A DNA stretch of 64,000 bases, taken from positions 1 to 64,000 of the forward strand of contig JALNLN010000009.1 of assembly GCA_023267855.1 (NCBI GenBank), in the 5' to 3' direction. A program made the position numbers and the translations under genes. Positions 10,018-19,845 of this stretch are shown here, piece by piece. Source of the DNA: Candidatus Geocrenenecus dongiae (GTDB taxonomy: Archaea; Thermoproteota; Nitrososphaeria_A; Caldarchaeales; Wolframiiraptoraceae). Every line of letters begins with the position of its first letter. Positions within the stretch are counted from its first letter, which is position 1. The notes beneath the pieces are model-generated. The model made no database searches, was not told the DNA's origin, and worked only from the letters and a program-made list of their open reading frames with translations.

Positions 10018-11741
10018 TTCGTAATCACCACTGGAGAATAAGAAATTTCAGGACCATCTACAGAGTATTTTACTAGAGTATGGTATAACCATTTTTCATC
10101 ATCTCTATTTGGATAATCGATTCTATAATGGGAGCCACGGCTCTCCTGTCTCAATAAAGCACATGTAGCTATTAACTCAGCTATCTCTACCATATTCTCA
10201 AGTTGTAAATAATCTACAAGCCATGTATTGTAGATCTTATCCTTGTCATCTACAGTAACTTTGCTTAGAGAACTCTTTATCTCTCTAATCTTCTTTAACG
10301 CATTCTTTATATCTCTTTCATTACGGAATATTCCTACATTGTTCTCCATCGTCTCTCTGAGGTTATCCATTAATTCGTACACAGAGTATTCTCCACCCTC
10401 CCTGCCATATATCTCATCATATATCTTCTTCACTGTTTTTCTATATGCTTCTCTATCAATTTCAGGATACCCTGGATCATGTTTAACTAGGTACTCTATT
10501 GCTTGTTCTCCGACTACGCCTCCATATACTAAACAATCTGCCAGAGCGTTTGTACCTAGCCTGTTTGCACCATGTATACTTACGCAAGCTACTTCTCCAG
10601 CAGCGAAAACTCCTCTAACATCGGTATTTCCAAACATATCTGTATGGATACCCCCCATCATATAGTGGAGAGATGGTCTGACAGGTATTAGGTCTTGTGT
10701 AGGGTCAAGACCGAGCTTCTTCTTAACTAGTTTAGATATAAACGGTAATCTTTCTTCGATAAGATTTTTTCCTAGATGACGTAGGTCGAGCATCACGTGT
10801 TTAACTCCAAAAGATTCATATCCATTTCCTTTTTCAATCTCCCACATTATCGCTCTAGTAACTATGTCTCTTGGAGCTGTCTCCATACGGTTTGGAGCAT
10901 AATGTTTCATAAACCTCTCTCCATGCCTGTTTAGTAAGTATCCTCCTTCACCTCTAGCAGCTTCTGAGATCAATACTCCTGAAGGTACGAGTCCTGTAGG
11001 ATGCCATTGAGTGAACTCCATATCTTTCAAACGTAAGCCTGCTCTATAAGCAATAGCCATACCATCAGCAGTTACGCCAGCTGCACATGTAGTAGTCTTA
11101 TATATTCTGCCTAGACCTCCTGTTGCAAATATTAGTACTTTAGATAGGAAGTACACGAGCTCAGAGTTCTTCATATTGAGGGCAATTAATCCTCGATACT
11201 CATTATTCTTAACACTTATCGCACAAGCAAAATACTCATTATAGAAGTTTACATTTCCGTCAGCTATAGATAGTAGGTAATCAAATAGGGAACGCATTAT
11301 GTAGTGACCTGTCTTATCTCCGGCAAATACACCTCTTGGGAAACTGTGCCCACCCATTCTCTGACTCTGGAAAAGTGTTCCATCCATGTTCCTTAACCAA
11401 GACATGCCAACATGTTCGAGGAAGAGAACTTCTCTAGGAATTCTTTGAACAAAAAACTCTACAGCATCTTGATCACATAAGAAATCTCCACCTTTCACGG
11501 TATCCCAAGCATGAAGTTCAAAACTATCACCTTTATCGATCGATAACACGACACCCAGCCCACCTTCTGCAGAAACTGAGTGAGATCGAAGAGGATGTAC
11601 TTTCGATATTATTCCTACTGAAATTTTCTTGTTAAGTATGAGAGATTTATGCACGATCTCTATGGCAGCTCTCAGACCAGTGATACCTGCTCCTAAAACT
11701 ATGATATCATGCTGTACTACTTCCACTTCCTCTTCACCCAT
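9990..11741 (-). CDS. sdhA: Succinate dehydrogenase/fumarate reductase flavoprotein subunit
   Basis: The 583-residue FAD subunit interconverts succinate and fumarate. Visible features are the dinucleotide fold VLGAGITGLRAAIEI, the covalent-flavin histidine in RSHSVSAEGG, the substrate/proton-shuttle region HPTGLVPSGVLISEAARGEG, and the C-terminal FAD segment GANRLGTNALADCLVYG. Length is normal for the family. It overlaps the anchor gene by 8 nt upstream and sdhB by 28 nt downstream, giving a tightly packed C-A-B operon. Confidence 0.94.
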   Translation of the reverse strand: MGEEEVEVVQHDIIVLGAGITGLRAAIEIVHKSLILNKKISVGIISKVHPLRSHSVSAEGGLGVVLSIDKGDSFELHAWDTVKGGDFLCDQDAVEFFVQRIPREVLFLEHVGMSWLRNMDGTLFQSQRMGGHSFPRGVFAGDKTGHYIMRSLFDYLLSIADGNVNFYNEYFACAISVKNNEYRGLIALNMKNSELVYFLSKVLIFATGGLGRIYKTTTCAAGVTADGMAIAYRAGLRLKDMEFTQWHPTGLVPSGVLISEAARGEGGYLLNRHGERFMKHYAPNRMETAPRDIVTRAIMWEIEKGNGYESFGVKHVMLDLRHLGKNLIEERLPFISKLVKKKLGLDPTQDLIPVRPSLHYMMGGIHTDMFGNTDVRGVFAAGEVACVSIHGANRLGTNALADCLVYGGVVGEQAIEYLVKHDPGYPEIDREAYRKTVKKIYDEIYGREGGEYSVYELMDNLRETMENNVGIFRNERDIKNALKKIREIKSSLSKVTVDDKDKIYNTWLVDYLQLENMVEIAELIATCALLRQESRGSHYRIDYPNRDDEKWLYHTLVKYSVDGPEISYSPVVITKWKPVERKY

Positions 11742-12081
11742 AAATCATGTAAAGTGCAGATACACCGAATAACCATATGACAATACCTATTATGAAGAAA
11801 ACTACGTTTAGACTAATAGTTCTACTTAAACCGTAGCCCCACTCAGCGAGAACAGTCTTCAAACCGTTTAATGCATGATAAACACCTGCACTTAGAAGAA
11901 TTGAGTAAAAGATAAATGGGTTTGGAGGTATACGTTCCACAGTAAAAGCTATGTATAGTATATGTATAGCACCACACACAAACAATATGATTGCGGTAAC
12001 CCTCTGTAACAGCCAGCCCAGATAACCATTCTCAATAATTCTATTAAACATATCTAAAAACTTATAGATTTTCGAGGACAT
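11734..12081 (-). CDS. sdhC: Succinate dehydrogenase membrane anchor, single short subunit
   Basis: The 115-residue protein has three membrane helices (about 24-46, 57-79 and 87-112). The second helix holds YHALNGLKTVLAEWG, the histidine-containing segment that usually ligates heme b in SdhC/SdhD. It is the first gene of the operon. No second anchor gene (SdhD) is present on either side, so the complex may use this one anchor alone or as a pair. Assignment rests mainly on context plus the His-x-x-x-G segment. Confidence 0.8.
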   Translation of the reverse strand: MSSKIYKFLDMFNRIIENGYLGWLLQRVTAIILFVCGAIHILYIAFTVERIPPNPFIFYSILLSAGVYHALNGLKTVLAEWGYGLSRTISLNVVFFIIGIVIWLFGVSALYMIYG

Positions 12082-12236
12082 TTATCATTCAGCAAAATAT
12101 TATAGAAGAGATTTATTTAAAGATAATTATTTCTCTTAATCTTACATCTGTATTAGAATTAGAAGAGAGAAGTCTGAATCTCAAATTACTTAAAACATTA
12201 TCTTTATCTAGAACATATGTTACCATTAAAATCGTT

Positions 12237-13391
12237 ATGCAATCTGTCATATATCTCATAATATCAATGGTATTGATTTTCATCTTAATCTTTAAGAAAG
12301 TTAATGCGGGCATAGCACTACTTGTTGGAGCATTCCTGTATGGTATCTTGATCCACGGTTTCAAAGTTCTAAACATTATGCTAGAAGCATTCGATCTAAG
12401 TATGTTGAATACTGTACTAACATTCATATTAGTAATTTTCATAACGGAGGTGATGAGGTTGAAAGGGGCCACAGTGAAGATTGTAGAAGGATTGAATATG
12501 CTAGGAGCTAGAATAACGGCGATAATAGCACCGTTGGTCATAGGGTTACTTCCAATGCCGGGAGGCGCATATGTTTCTGCAGCTATAACTAAACCTGTAT
12601 TCGATAAATTGAATCTGAGACCTGAAGAAGAAACTTACATTAATTACTGGTTTAGACATGTGTTTACTATGACGTGGCCTCTCGTTCCAGGAGTGATAAT
12701 GGTAGCTGGGATAATAGGTACCGAACCCTATCTAATAGCTAGATATACTTGGCCGATACCCATAGCATCCATTGTAGCAGGTTTAATCTTATCTTTACCT
12801 ATGCTTAGAACATCTCAGACTCTTAGAAAAGATGTTAGAGGTCTAGTGTACTTATGGCCAGTAATCACGATAATAACTCTAGCCTTGCTGACCAGAATAT
12901 CTATGATGTACATCTTAATCTTGACATCTATTCTATACGTGATGATTTCTAGAACTAGTTATAGAGAATTTAAGGAAGCAATTAAACGTGCTTTAAATCC
13001 AACGATAATAATGGTTGTAGTAGTTGCATTCATCTTCAGTAAGTTTATACAGATTAGTAGTGTTGGAACTGAGATGTTTAGTATTCTTAAAGGATTAGAA
13101 GCATTCATCTCATTTCTAATCTCCTTCATAATTGGAATTGTAATCGGGATTGAATCTGTTAGCATGGCTCTATGTTTCTCAATATTAGCAACTTCAGTAC
13201 CAGCTCAAGTATACATCTACGCTTTTCTAGGAGTATACGTAGGCCACCTTCTCAGCCCATCCCATCCATGCTTAGTTATGACAGTAGAATACTATAAATC
13301 CGAGTACCCTAAGACTTACAAGTATATCGTTTTATCAGGAATCTTAACAATGTTATTAACAATTTTCCTCATAATACTATTCTATGTCTAG
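12237..13391 (+). CDS. DUF401-family integral membrane transporter
   Basis: The 384-residue protein has about ten hydrophobic helices and the conserved block LLPMPGGAYVSAAI with a following TWPLVPG segment, characteristic of DUF401. This is a relative of the gluconate/citrate-type ion transporter superfamily. It probably moves an organic anion across the membrane. It is divergent from the sdh operon, with only 155 nt between start codons. The overlapping minus-strand ORF at 12113-12541 is a shadow. The substrate is unknown. Confidence 0.75.
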   Translation: MQSVIYLIISMVLIFILIFKKVNAGIALLVGAFLYGILIHGFKVLNIMLEAFDLSMLNTVLTFILVIFITEVMRLKGATVKIVEGLNMLGARITAIIAPLVIGLLPMPGGAYVSAAITKPVFDKLNLRPEEETYINYWFRHVFTMTWPLVPGVIMVAGIIGTEPYLIARYTWPIPIASIVAGLILSLPMLRTSQTLRKDVRGLVYLWPVITIITLALLTRISMMYILILTSILYVMISRTSYREFKEAIKRALNPTIIMVVVVAFIFSKFIQISSVGTEMFSILKGLEAFISFLISFIIGIVIGIESVSMALCFSILATSVPAQVYIYAFLGVYVGHLLSPSHPCLVMTVEYYKSEYPKTYKYIVLSGILTMLLTIFLIILFYV

Positions 13392-13639
13392 AAATCACTA
13401 CAACCAGAAAATCATGAATGCAATGATCTTTTCGTTTCTCAACCTATGAAAATTCTTTGTAATCCCAAATTAAATTTTCCATTAGACTAAGCATCTTTAC
13501 CTGTAGCTAAATTAATAGACTTCTGTACGTTGTGTAACTCCAACTACTAGTTCGAGAATATAAGTTTATAGTCTTGCGGAAAAAGACACTAAATTTTGAG
13601 TTTTAGATATTTCGTACTAGATGTTTTTTCTTCCAAAAT
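13392..13639. other. Intergenic region without a visible gene
   Basis: AT-rich sequence between the DUF401 gene and the promoter of the ABC transporter operon. No open frame of note or structured segment was seen. Confidence 0.5.
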
Positions 13640-13650
13640 CTTTATATTTT
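13640..13650 (+). promoter_or_regulatory. TATA box of the nucleoside-type ABC operon
   Basis: The ctttatatttt stretch predicts transcription starting near 13671. That leaves a leader of about a dozen nt with a GTGAGG Shine-Dalgarno-like sequence just before the ATG at 13684. Confidence 0.55.
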
Positions 13651-13683
13651 CAGTGAAATTGTAAATGGTTCAGTGAGGAAAAA

Positions 13684-15213
13684 ATGAAAAATGGTACTCC
13701 GATTTTAGAGGTTAGAGGTATTACGAAAAGGTTTCCCGGAGGTGTTGTCGCTCTAGATCATGTAGATTTTGAAGTAAGAGCAGGTGAAGTGCACGCTATT
13801 TTAGGAGAGAATGGTGCTGGAAAAACAACTCTGATGAATATTTTATTTGGAGTTTTACAACCTGATGAGGGAGAGATATACGTCTATGGAAAGAGAGTTA
13901 AGTTTCGATCTCCACTCGATGCAATGAATCTAGGTATAGGAATGGTTCACCAAATTCGAAAATTGATACCCGCTCATACAGTTCTTGAGAATATAATTCT
14001 CGGTCATCCGAAAACTGGGACCATTATAAATATGAAGAAAGCTAGAGAAGAAGTTAAAGCACTTTGTGAAAGATATGGTTTTAAGATAGATCTAGATGCG
14101 AGGGTTTGGCAACTTTCTGCTGGTGAACAACAACTTGTAGAGATATTGAGAGCGCTTTACCGTGGTGCAAAAATACTCATACTTGATGAACCAACTTCTG
14201 TTCTAACACCTTTAGAAATAGATTCATTCTTAAATTCTATGAAATCTATGGCCAAAGAGGGGATAGCTACTATACCTTTCGTCACCCACAAACTACCTGA
14301 AGTATTTGCTATAAGTGATAGAATTACAGTACTGAGAAGAGGAAAAGTAGTAAAACGTCTTGAAACGAGAGAAGCTACAATGAAGGCTTTAGCAGAGTAT
14401 ATGGTTGGAAGAGAAGTTCTCTTTACACTAGAGAAACCTAAAGTAAAGATAGGGGAAGAGATATTGAGAGTAGAGAATGTTTCGGCTCTAAATGATAAAG
14501 GAGTTCTAGCTCTTAAAGGAGTATCCTTCTCTATAAGAGAAGGTGAGATTTTTGGAATTGCAGGTGTTGCTGGTAACGGTCAGCAAGAACTAGCTGAAGT
14601 CATAGCAGGTCTCCGAAAACCAATAGGAGGAAGAATATTCTTTAAAGGCCGAGATATAACCAATACTTCTGTTCTCGAGAGGATGAAGATGGGGATAGGG
14701 TACATCCCACCAGAACGTTTGGGAGTAGGTGTAATAGGAAACTTCTCGCTAGTCGACAACATCTTGATGGGTATCTATTTTGATCCAGAGTTTTCTAACA
14801 AAGGATTCTTAAATTATAAGAAAATCCGAGATTACGCTAAAAAGTATATTTCTGAATTCGAAGTAGTAGCTCCAAGCATTGATACGAAGGCAGCACATCT
14901 TTCAGGAGGAAATCTACAGAGATTGATTTTAGCACGTGTTATTCCCAGAACTTCGAAACTCCTCATTGCCAACTCACCTACCGTTGGACTTGATATTGCT
15001 GCGACTGAAGCTGTTAGGAGTAGAATACTTGCATGTAAAGAGAAGGGGATGGGTGTCCTCCTCATCTCCGAAGATCTCGATGAAGTTCTACAGTTAAGTG
15101 ATAGAGTTGCACCAATTTATGAAGGAAGATTTGTAAAGATCTTATCAGCTGAGGAAGCTAAGAAAGAAGTAGTTGGAGCGATGATGGCTGGTGCACTTTC
15201 AGGAGGTGTCTAG
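13684..15213 (+). CDS. ABC transporter ATP-binding protein, duplicated (BMP/nucleoside type)
   Basis: The 509-residue protein carries two fused ATPase domains, as in RbsA- and NupO/YufO-type importers. The first has an intact Walker A (GENGAGKTT), a signature LSAGEQQLVEIL and Walker B LILDEPTS. The second has a degenerate P-loop (GVAGNGQQE), signature LSGGNLQRLILAR and a Walker B in which the usual acidic residues are replaced (LLIANSPT). That asymmetry is normal for this family. It powers the two permeases encoded immediately downstream; the partner binding protein is likely the BMP protein at 17288-18685. Confidence 0.9.
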   Translation: MKNGTPILEVRGITKRFPGGVVALDHVDFEVRAGEVHAILGENGAGKTTLMNILFGVLQPDEGEIYVYGKRVKFRSPLDAMNLGIGMVHQIRKLIPAHTVLENIILGHPKTGTIINMKKAREEVKALCERYGFKIDLDARVWQLSAGEQQLVEILRALYRGAKILILDEPTSVLTPLEIDSFLNSMKSMAKEGIATIPFVTHKLPEVFAISDRITVLRRGKVVKRLETREATMKALAEYMVGREVLFTLEKPKVKIGEEILRVENVSALNDKGVLALKGVSFSIREGEIFGIAGVAGNGQQELAEVIAGLRKPIGGRIFFKGRDITNTSVLERMKMGIGYIPPERLGVGVIGNFSLVDNILMGIYFDPEFSNKGFLNYKKIRDYAKKYISEFEVVAPSIDTKAAHLSGGNLQRLILARVIPRTSKLLIANSPTVGLDIAATEAVRSRILACKEKGMGVLLISEDLDEVLQLSDRVAPIYEGRFVKILSAEEAKKEVVGAMMAGALSGGV

Positions 15214-16299
15214 ATGGTTTACATACAGCTTCCAAAACTAAAACGTGAAAGAGTAGTAGTATTAACGGGAAGAGAAGCCGTCACCATATCTATTCTCTCA
15301 TTAGTTGTAGCCTTCATTATCTTCAGCGGCTTCCTAATGCTTGAAGGAGCTTCACCTATTGAAGCATATGGACATATCTTTACGTTTGCTTTCAATCCCG
15401 AGCTAGGACTTTCCACAACACTTCATAGAGGATTCTTCATACTATTCTCAACTCTCGCATTTATAGTTCCAATGTCAGCAGGGCTCTGGAATATTGGAAT
15501 GGAAGGTCAATTCTATCTAGGAACAATTGGAGCTTTTGCAATCGCATACAGTTTTCCTAATCTCCATCCCGCTCTCCTAATTCCATTAATGCTAATTGTC
15601 GGAGCGCTCTCCGGCGCAGGGTATGGAGCACTAGCAGGATTCTTAAGAGGAAAATTGAATGTTAACGAAGTTGTAGTAACCTTAATGTTGAATAATATTG
15701 CTTTCTGGCTTGTCTACCTATTGACTGTTGGAGGCCCATGGGCTGGCATCGCAGAATCTACAAGTAGACCTTTACCAGCTTCTGCTCATGCACCTATTGT
15801 CTGGAATATACCTTTCACAAGTTTCCTAGCAATTGGGATAGCCGTGATCCTCTATATCTTTCTCAAGTACTCAGTACTCGGATACCAAATTCGTGTTTTG
15901 GGAAATAGTCCAGTTGTAGCTAAACATATAGGTATAAATGCAACTAAAATTACGATTTTAGTAATGGCAATTGGTGGAGCTATTGCTGGGCTTTCAGGAT
16001 ATCATATGTGGGCTGGAGACCCTGCTTTCCGACTGATCCCGAGACCTGAAGCTTACAAAGCTATAGGTGATCTTACATACTGGGGGATACTAATAGGATT
16101 GATCTGTCTTCTCAATTCTATAGCTACAATACCGTTCTCTGTTTTCATTGGTTCAATAATAGTTGGATCTACGGTTCTAGTTAGAAGACTACGACTACCC
16201 TTCGGTTTAGACGTCCTCTTCCTAGGAGTAATCTCTCTAACATTCGTCGCTTTCCAATTCTTCCACCATTATAGAATTAAAAGAATTAGGAGGGGATAG
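15214..16299 (+). CDS. ABC transporter permease, BMP/nucleoside family (NupP-like)
   Basis: The 361-residue polytopic permease has the family segment GLWNIGMEGQFYLG and the cytoplasmic loop IRVLGNSPVVAKHIGIN that contacts the ATPase. The start codon lies directly after the stop codon of the ATPase gene, so translation is coupled. It pairs with the next gene to form the membrane channel. Confidence 0.88.
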   Translation: MVYIQLPKLKRERVVVLTGREAVTISILSLVVAFIIFSGFLMLEGASPIEAYGHIFTFAFNPELGLSTTLHRGFFILFSTLAFIVPMSAGLWNIGMEGQFYLGTIGAFAIAYSFPNLHPALLIPLMLIVGALSGAGYGALAGFLRGKLNVNEVVVTLMLNNIAFWLVYLLTVGGPWAGIAESTSRPLPASAHAPIVWNIPFTSFLAIGIAVILYIFLKYSVLGYQIRVLGNSPVVAKHIGINATKITILVMAIGGAIAGLSGYHMWAGDPAFRLIPRPEAYKAIGDLTYWGILIGLICLLNSIATIPFSVFIGSIIVGSTVLVRRLRLPFGLDVLFLGVISLTFVAFQFFHHYRIKRIRRG

Positions 16300-16303
16300 A
16301 AGT

Positions 16304-17182
16304 ATGTGGCCTTTCATAGTTAGATCTCTTGAAGTGGCCACAATCCTTCTACTTGCAGCTATCGGTGAACTGCTTAACCAGAGGTCGGGCGTCCTCAACG
16401 TTGGTATAGAAGGATTAATGCTTCTAGGAGCTGCTTCAGGATTCATAACAGCTATGTTCTTGGGTGTTATTCCAGGATACATTGTGGGAATGTGTTTAGG
16501 AGCTCTCTTCGGCCTTTTACACGCTTTCTTCTCTATAAGCTTAAGAGTGAATCAAGTAGTAAGCGGAATGGGGATATGGCTCTTCGCAATGGGTTTTGTA
16601 ACCTACTGGGCAGATAGATACTCAGGTCCGCTGCCTCCGGGTGTAGTCTCTATACGGATTTATGGTCTTTCGCCAATCTTCTTCCTAGCAGTAGCTGTAG
16701 TTCTTATAATCTGGTTCATACTGTCAAAAACACATCTAGGATTAAAGATAAGATCAACAGGAGAAAATCCTTTTGCAGCCGAAGTATCTGGAGTAAGAGT
16801 TATAAGAATTCGTTATCTATGTACGATTATCGGCGGTGCATTAGGAGGTTTAGCAGGAGCATTCCTATCTCTAACATACCTAGGAACGTGGAGTCATCTT
16901 CCAACAAAAGGATTAGGATGGATAGCGCTCGCTCTCGTCATGTTCTCTTTGTGGAGACCTTTAATACTTCTAGGCGGTGCTTTACTATTCGGTTTTGTAT
17001 GGCAGTTCGCTATTTCTCCAGAAACAATATACGCTGGAATTCCAGCCCCACTTCCAGTACTAAGAATGCTTCCATTCATTATTACAATCATACTGCTCGT
17101 CATAATCTCTTCCGAAAGATTTAGAAGAAGATGGTGGTTAGCTAAACCAGAAGCACTAGGAGTACCTTACATAAAAGAATAG
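16304..17182 (+). CDS. ABC transporter permease, BMP/nucleoside family (NupQ-like)
   Basis: This is the second, 292-residue permease of the importer. It has the conserved QRSGVLNVGIEGLMLLGA motif and the ATPase-contact loop KIRSTGENPFAAEVSGV. It begins 4 nt after the previous gene, behind a strong Shine-Dalgarno sequence (aggagggg). It ends the ATPase-permease-permease operon. The frames listed at 16819 and 16894 are shadows. Confidence 0.88.
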   Translation: MWPFIVRSLEVATILLLAAIGELLNQRSGVLNVGIEGLMLLGAASGFITAMFLGVIPGYIVGMCLGALFGLLHAFFSISLRVNQVVSGMGIWLFAMGFVTYWADRYSGPLPPGVVSIRIYGLSPIFFLAVAVVLIIWFILSKTHLGLKIRSTGENPFAAEVSGVRVIRIRYLCTIIGGALGGLAGAFLSLTYLGTWSHLPTKGLGWIALALVMFSLWRPLILLGGALLFGFVWQFAISPETIYAGIPAPLPVLRMLPFIITIILLVIISSERFRRRWWLAKPEALGVPYIKE

Positions 17183-17287
17183 AAAATATATTCTTCTCTA
17201 ATATCTAATTATTTCAAAATACTTTAGAAACGTTCTCAATATTTTAGTGTATGAAATAAAAAGAAAAATATAGAAAAATTATTTTAT

Positions 17288-18685
17288 TTACTTGACAAGA
17301 ACTATGCCGTCTAGTTGGAAGTTAAGTTTTCCGAGGAGCCAATCATCTGTCGGCATTACTCCCGCTGGCTTGACTACGGTTCCTTTGGGTGGTACTTCTA
17401 GTCCTAGCTCTGGTATAGGTACTCCTTCTCCACTACTAACGAGTGCGTATTCACAGAATGGGTCGAATGCACCTAAAAGCATCTGGTTTCTTCTTCTTTC
17501 AATTAACTTGAGCATATCTTCTGAGATTAGACGCTTTGCTTTCGGGCTAATTGCATCAAGCCCGATTTTATTATCATTCTGAAGATCGACAGCTGGTAAG
17601 ATTGTTTGTCCAGGTACCCAGGGATTATCAGATGGAAGAGGTATATGGTGGTTCATTCCTAGAAAGACTATTCTGTCAGGATATCTTGTACCTGCTAGAT
17701 ACTCTTTCAATATATGGTAGAAGAGAACCTCCCATCTTGTATCGAATGAGACTGCTACTGTATCTGTAGTTCCCCATCCATAGAGCCCAACTATATCTGA
17801 ATCTTTCCCTACAAACCATATTCCTCTTTCTTCAGCAACTTTGAGAGGTTCAACAGAATCTGTGTAATGTGTTAAAACATCGACTCCTAGATCGACTAAA
17901 GCATGTGAAACTTCTCTCTCCTTCGGTGGATCATACCATTCTCCAACATACTTGATGTATAGAGTAGCATTCGGATTAGCTTCTTTTATACCTAGATAGA
18001 AGGCTGCCATCCTCCTCCAATTCTGTACACATGCTGGACCTACCGCAATCCCAATCTTGTTGGTCTGAGTTATTGCTCCAGCCACCAACCCTTCTAGATA
18101 CATAGCTTGATACTGTCTTATGAAAACTCTTATGAAATTCCTTCGAGAAGATATGTCGCTTCCAACTATTCCTAGGAAATACACATCTGGATATTCATCT
18201 GCTATTGTATGGAAGGCGGGTATCGCTGCTGGTTCCCAACTGCCAAAGACAATGTTTGCTCCACTAACCTTTATCAAGTCTCTAGCAGAAGAAATTGGGT
18301 CTTTACCCTTCAATACAACACCTTCATCGTAGACATAATCAAACCACGGGTAAAGTTGTTTTAATCGTTCGACAGCTTTTATCTGTCTTCCATCCCACGT
18401 TGAACCCTCGACATAACCACCTAAAACCATTCCCATGACTACTTTTAACCCCTTTACTACTTCCACTGTTCTAGTCTGTGTTATTGTTGTTGGTACAGTT
18501 ACTGTTGCAGCACCTACAGTTACAGTTTCCTTCACAGTTGCAGGGGCAGCGGCCATGCTTCCTGCATAGTATCCTCCGAGACCTCCTATTACTCCAGCTG
18601 CAACAACACCTACAGCAACTTTACCAGCTGTTGAGAGAGCTTTTCTCCGAGTAAGATTTTTAGTTAATACGTTTTCTTTTGTCAT
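17288..18685 (-). CDS. BMP-family (nucleoside-type) substrate-binding lipoprotein-like receptor
   Basis: The roughly 465-residue receptor has a twin-arginine motif followed by a hydrophobic helix (TRRKALSTAGKVAVGVVAAG), so it is probably exported folded by the Tat system. A Val/Thr-rich linker follows, then the BMP/PnrA domain (PDVYFLGIVGSD, GLVAGAITQTNKIGIAVG). Relatives bind purine nucleosides. The ORF track starts at 18700, but the TATA box at 18706-18716 is centred 26 nt from the next in-frame ATG at 18685, which I prefer as the leaderless start. It is convergent with the permease operon rather than leading it, an unusual arrangement. Confidence 0.85.
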   Translation of the reverse strand: MTKENVLTKNLTRRKALSTAGKVAVGVVAAGVIGGLGGYYAGSMAAAPATVKETVTVGAATVTVPTTITQTRTVEVVKGLKVVMGMVLGGYVEGSTWDGRQIKAVERLKQLYPWFDYVYDEGVVLKGKDPISSARDLIKVSGANIVFGSWEPAAIPAFHTIADEYPDVYFLGIVGSDISSRRNFIRVFIRQYQAMYLEGLVAGAITQTNKIGIAVGPACVQNWRRMAAFYLGIKEANPNATLYIKYVGEWYDPPKEREVSHALVDLGVDVLTHYTDSVEPLKVAEERGIWFVGKDSDIVGLYGWGTTDTVAVSFDTRWEVLFYHILKEYLAGTRYPDRIVFLGMNHHIPLPSDNPWVPGQTILPAVDLQNDNKIGLDAISPKAKRLISEDMLKLIERRRNQMLLGAFDPFCEYALVSSGEGVPIPELGLEVPPKGTVVKPAGVMPTDDWLLGKLNFQLDGIVLVK

Positions 18686-18705
18686 ACGTAGAATAAACAT
18701 TCTGA

Positions 18706-18716
18706 ATTATATAAAG
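18706..18716 (-). promoter_or_regulatory. TATA box of the BMP receptor gene
   Basis: On the minus strand this reads ctttatataat. Its centre is about 26 nt from the ATG at 18685 but only about 11 nt from the ATG at 18700, which decides the start in favour of 18685. Confidence 0.6.
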
Positions 18717-18800
18717 TTTAAGATTAAGAATATAACATAAATTGCATTCTTTACATAGTTGTAGCGTTGTATTTAAATATTAGTTATAATGCTCGGATAG

Positions 18801-19712
18801 TTGTGTATAGGTATGCTTTTACTATGTCACTGTGTAGTAAATGTTAATTCTAGAGCTCCTGGAATTGCTCGTTGGAGTAATGTTGTCCATCCTGTCTGGG
18901 ATATTATTAAACTGAAAAACCTTCAGTTTATCCAGCTTCCATGTCCAGAAACAGTATACCTTGGTTTAAGGAGATGGTGGTTTGTTAAAGAACAATACTC
19001 TAACGTTCTGTTCAGAGAACTTTGTAGAAAGATGGCCATCGGTATCTCGGAGATTCTAGTAGAGAATAAAATTAGAGAATTTAAATTAATTGGTTTAGGA
19101 ATAAGTCCGAGTTGTGGTTATAGAGAAACTCAAAGTGATCCTTCATGGGGTGGGAGACCTAGAGAAGTTGATACAGAAAGCAACATCACCTCAGGTTTAG
19201 GAGTATTAATAGAAGCTCTAGATAAAATATTTAGAGAATACGGATTCATATTCAAGATCTATGATCTCCCACCTTCCTTAATATATCCTGACGAGAGAAC
19301 TGGAATTAAAAAATATCCGAGAAGTTTTGAAGACTCAGTTAAAGAATTATTTGAATTCCTAGAATTTGATTATGAGTTATCTAAACTACATGAATACAGT
19401 AAAGATGTAGATTCAGATATCAGATCTCGTAAAATCTTAATATGTCCATTTGAAATACTGTCAGAAAAATTTGAAACCATAGAAGAGTATATTAGAAATA
19501 AATATGGATTAATATTGATTCCGAAATCAGATAATTTGACTCCTCAGAAAGAGGAGCTCGTAAACATGTTTGCTATGCAAGTAGAAAACCATCTAGAAGT
19601 TGGACACCATATCGAATTGTACAGATACCGTGAACATTCCTCACTTTTTAAAAGATTTATGAAAATCTTGGAAGACAGAGGACTACTAAAAAATATACAT
19701 ATAGTGTATTGA
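18801..19712 (+). CDS. TudS-related putative desulfidase (CD3072-like)
   Basis: The roughly 300-residue protein has the three conserved cysteines of the TudS/DUF523-like group: LLCHCVVNVNSRAPG, QLPCPETVYLGLRRW and GISPSCGYRET. In TudS these hold a [4Fe-4S] cluster that takes sulfur from 2-thiouracil. The C-terminal half (after about residue 165) is not recognised. It is divergent from the BMP receptor and close to the nucleoside-type importer, so a thiolated base or nucleoside is an attractive substrate, but that is inference. The start may be TTG 18801 or ATG 18813; a tatttaaata box near 18771-18780 predicts transcription from about 18801. Confidence 0.68.
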   Translation: MCIGMLLLCHCVVNVNSRAPGIARWSNVVHPVWDIIKLKNLQFIQLPCPETVYLGLRRWWFVKEQYSNVLFRELCRKMAIGISEILVENKIREFKLIGLGISPSCGYRETQSDPSWGGRPREVDTESNITSGLGVLIEALDKIFREYGFIFKIYDLPPSLIYPDERTGIKKYPRSFEDSVKELFEFLEFDYELSKLHEYSKDVDSDIRSRKILICPFEILSEKFETIEEYIRNKYGLILIPKSDNLTPQKEELVNMFAMQVENHLEVGHHIELYRYREHSSLFKRFMKILEDRGLLKNIHIVY

Positions 19713-19845
19713 GTATTAGTATAGAGAATTTATACATCGAATTGTTTCTTAGAAAAGAATGTTATGAAGATAGTTTCATCTATCTTGAAATTTGAATATA
19801 CAGGAAAGCCAAAAAATAAAAATAGGATGGGATTAATTCACAGAA

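Noticed and set aside
12113-12541. 142-aa minus-strand ORF opposite the DUF401 gene
   Set aside because: It overlaps the strongly protein-like DUF401 gene and has a composition typical of a shadow frame.
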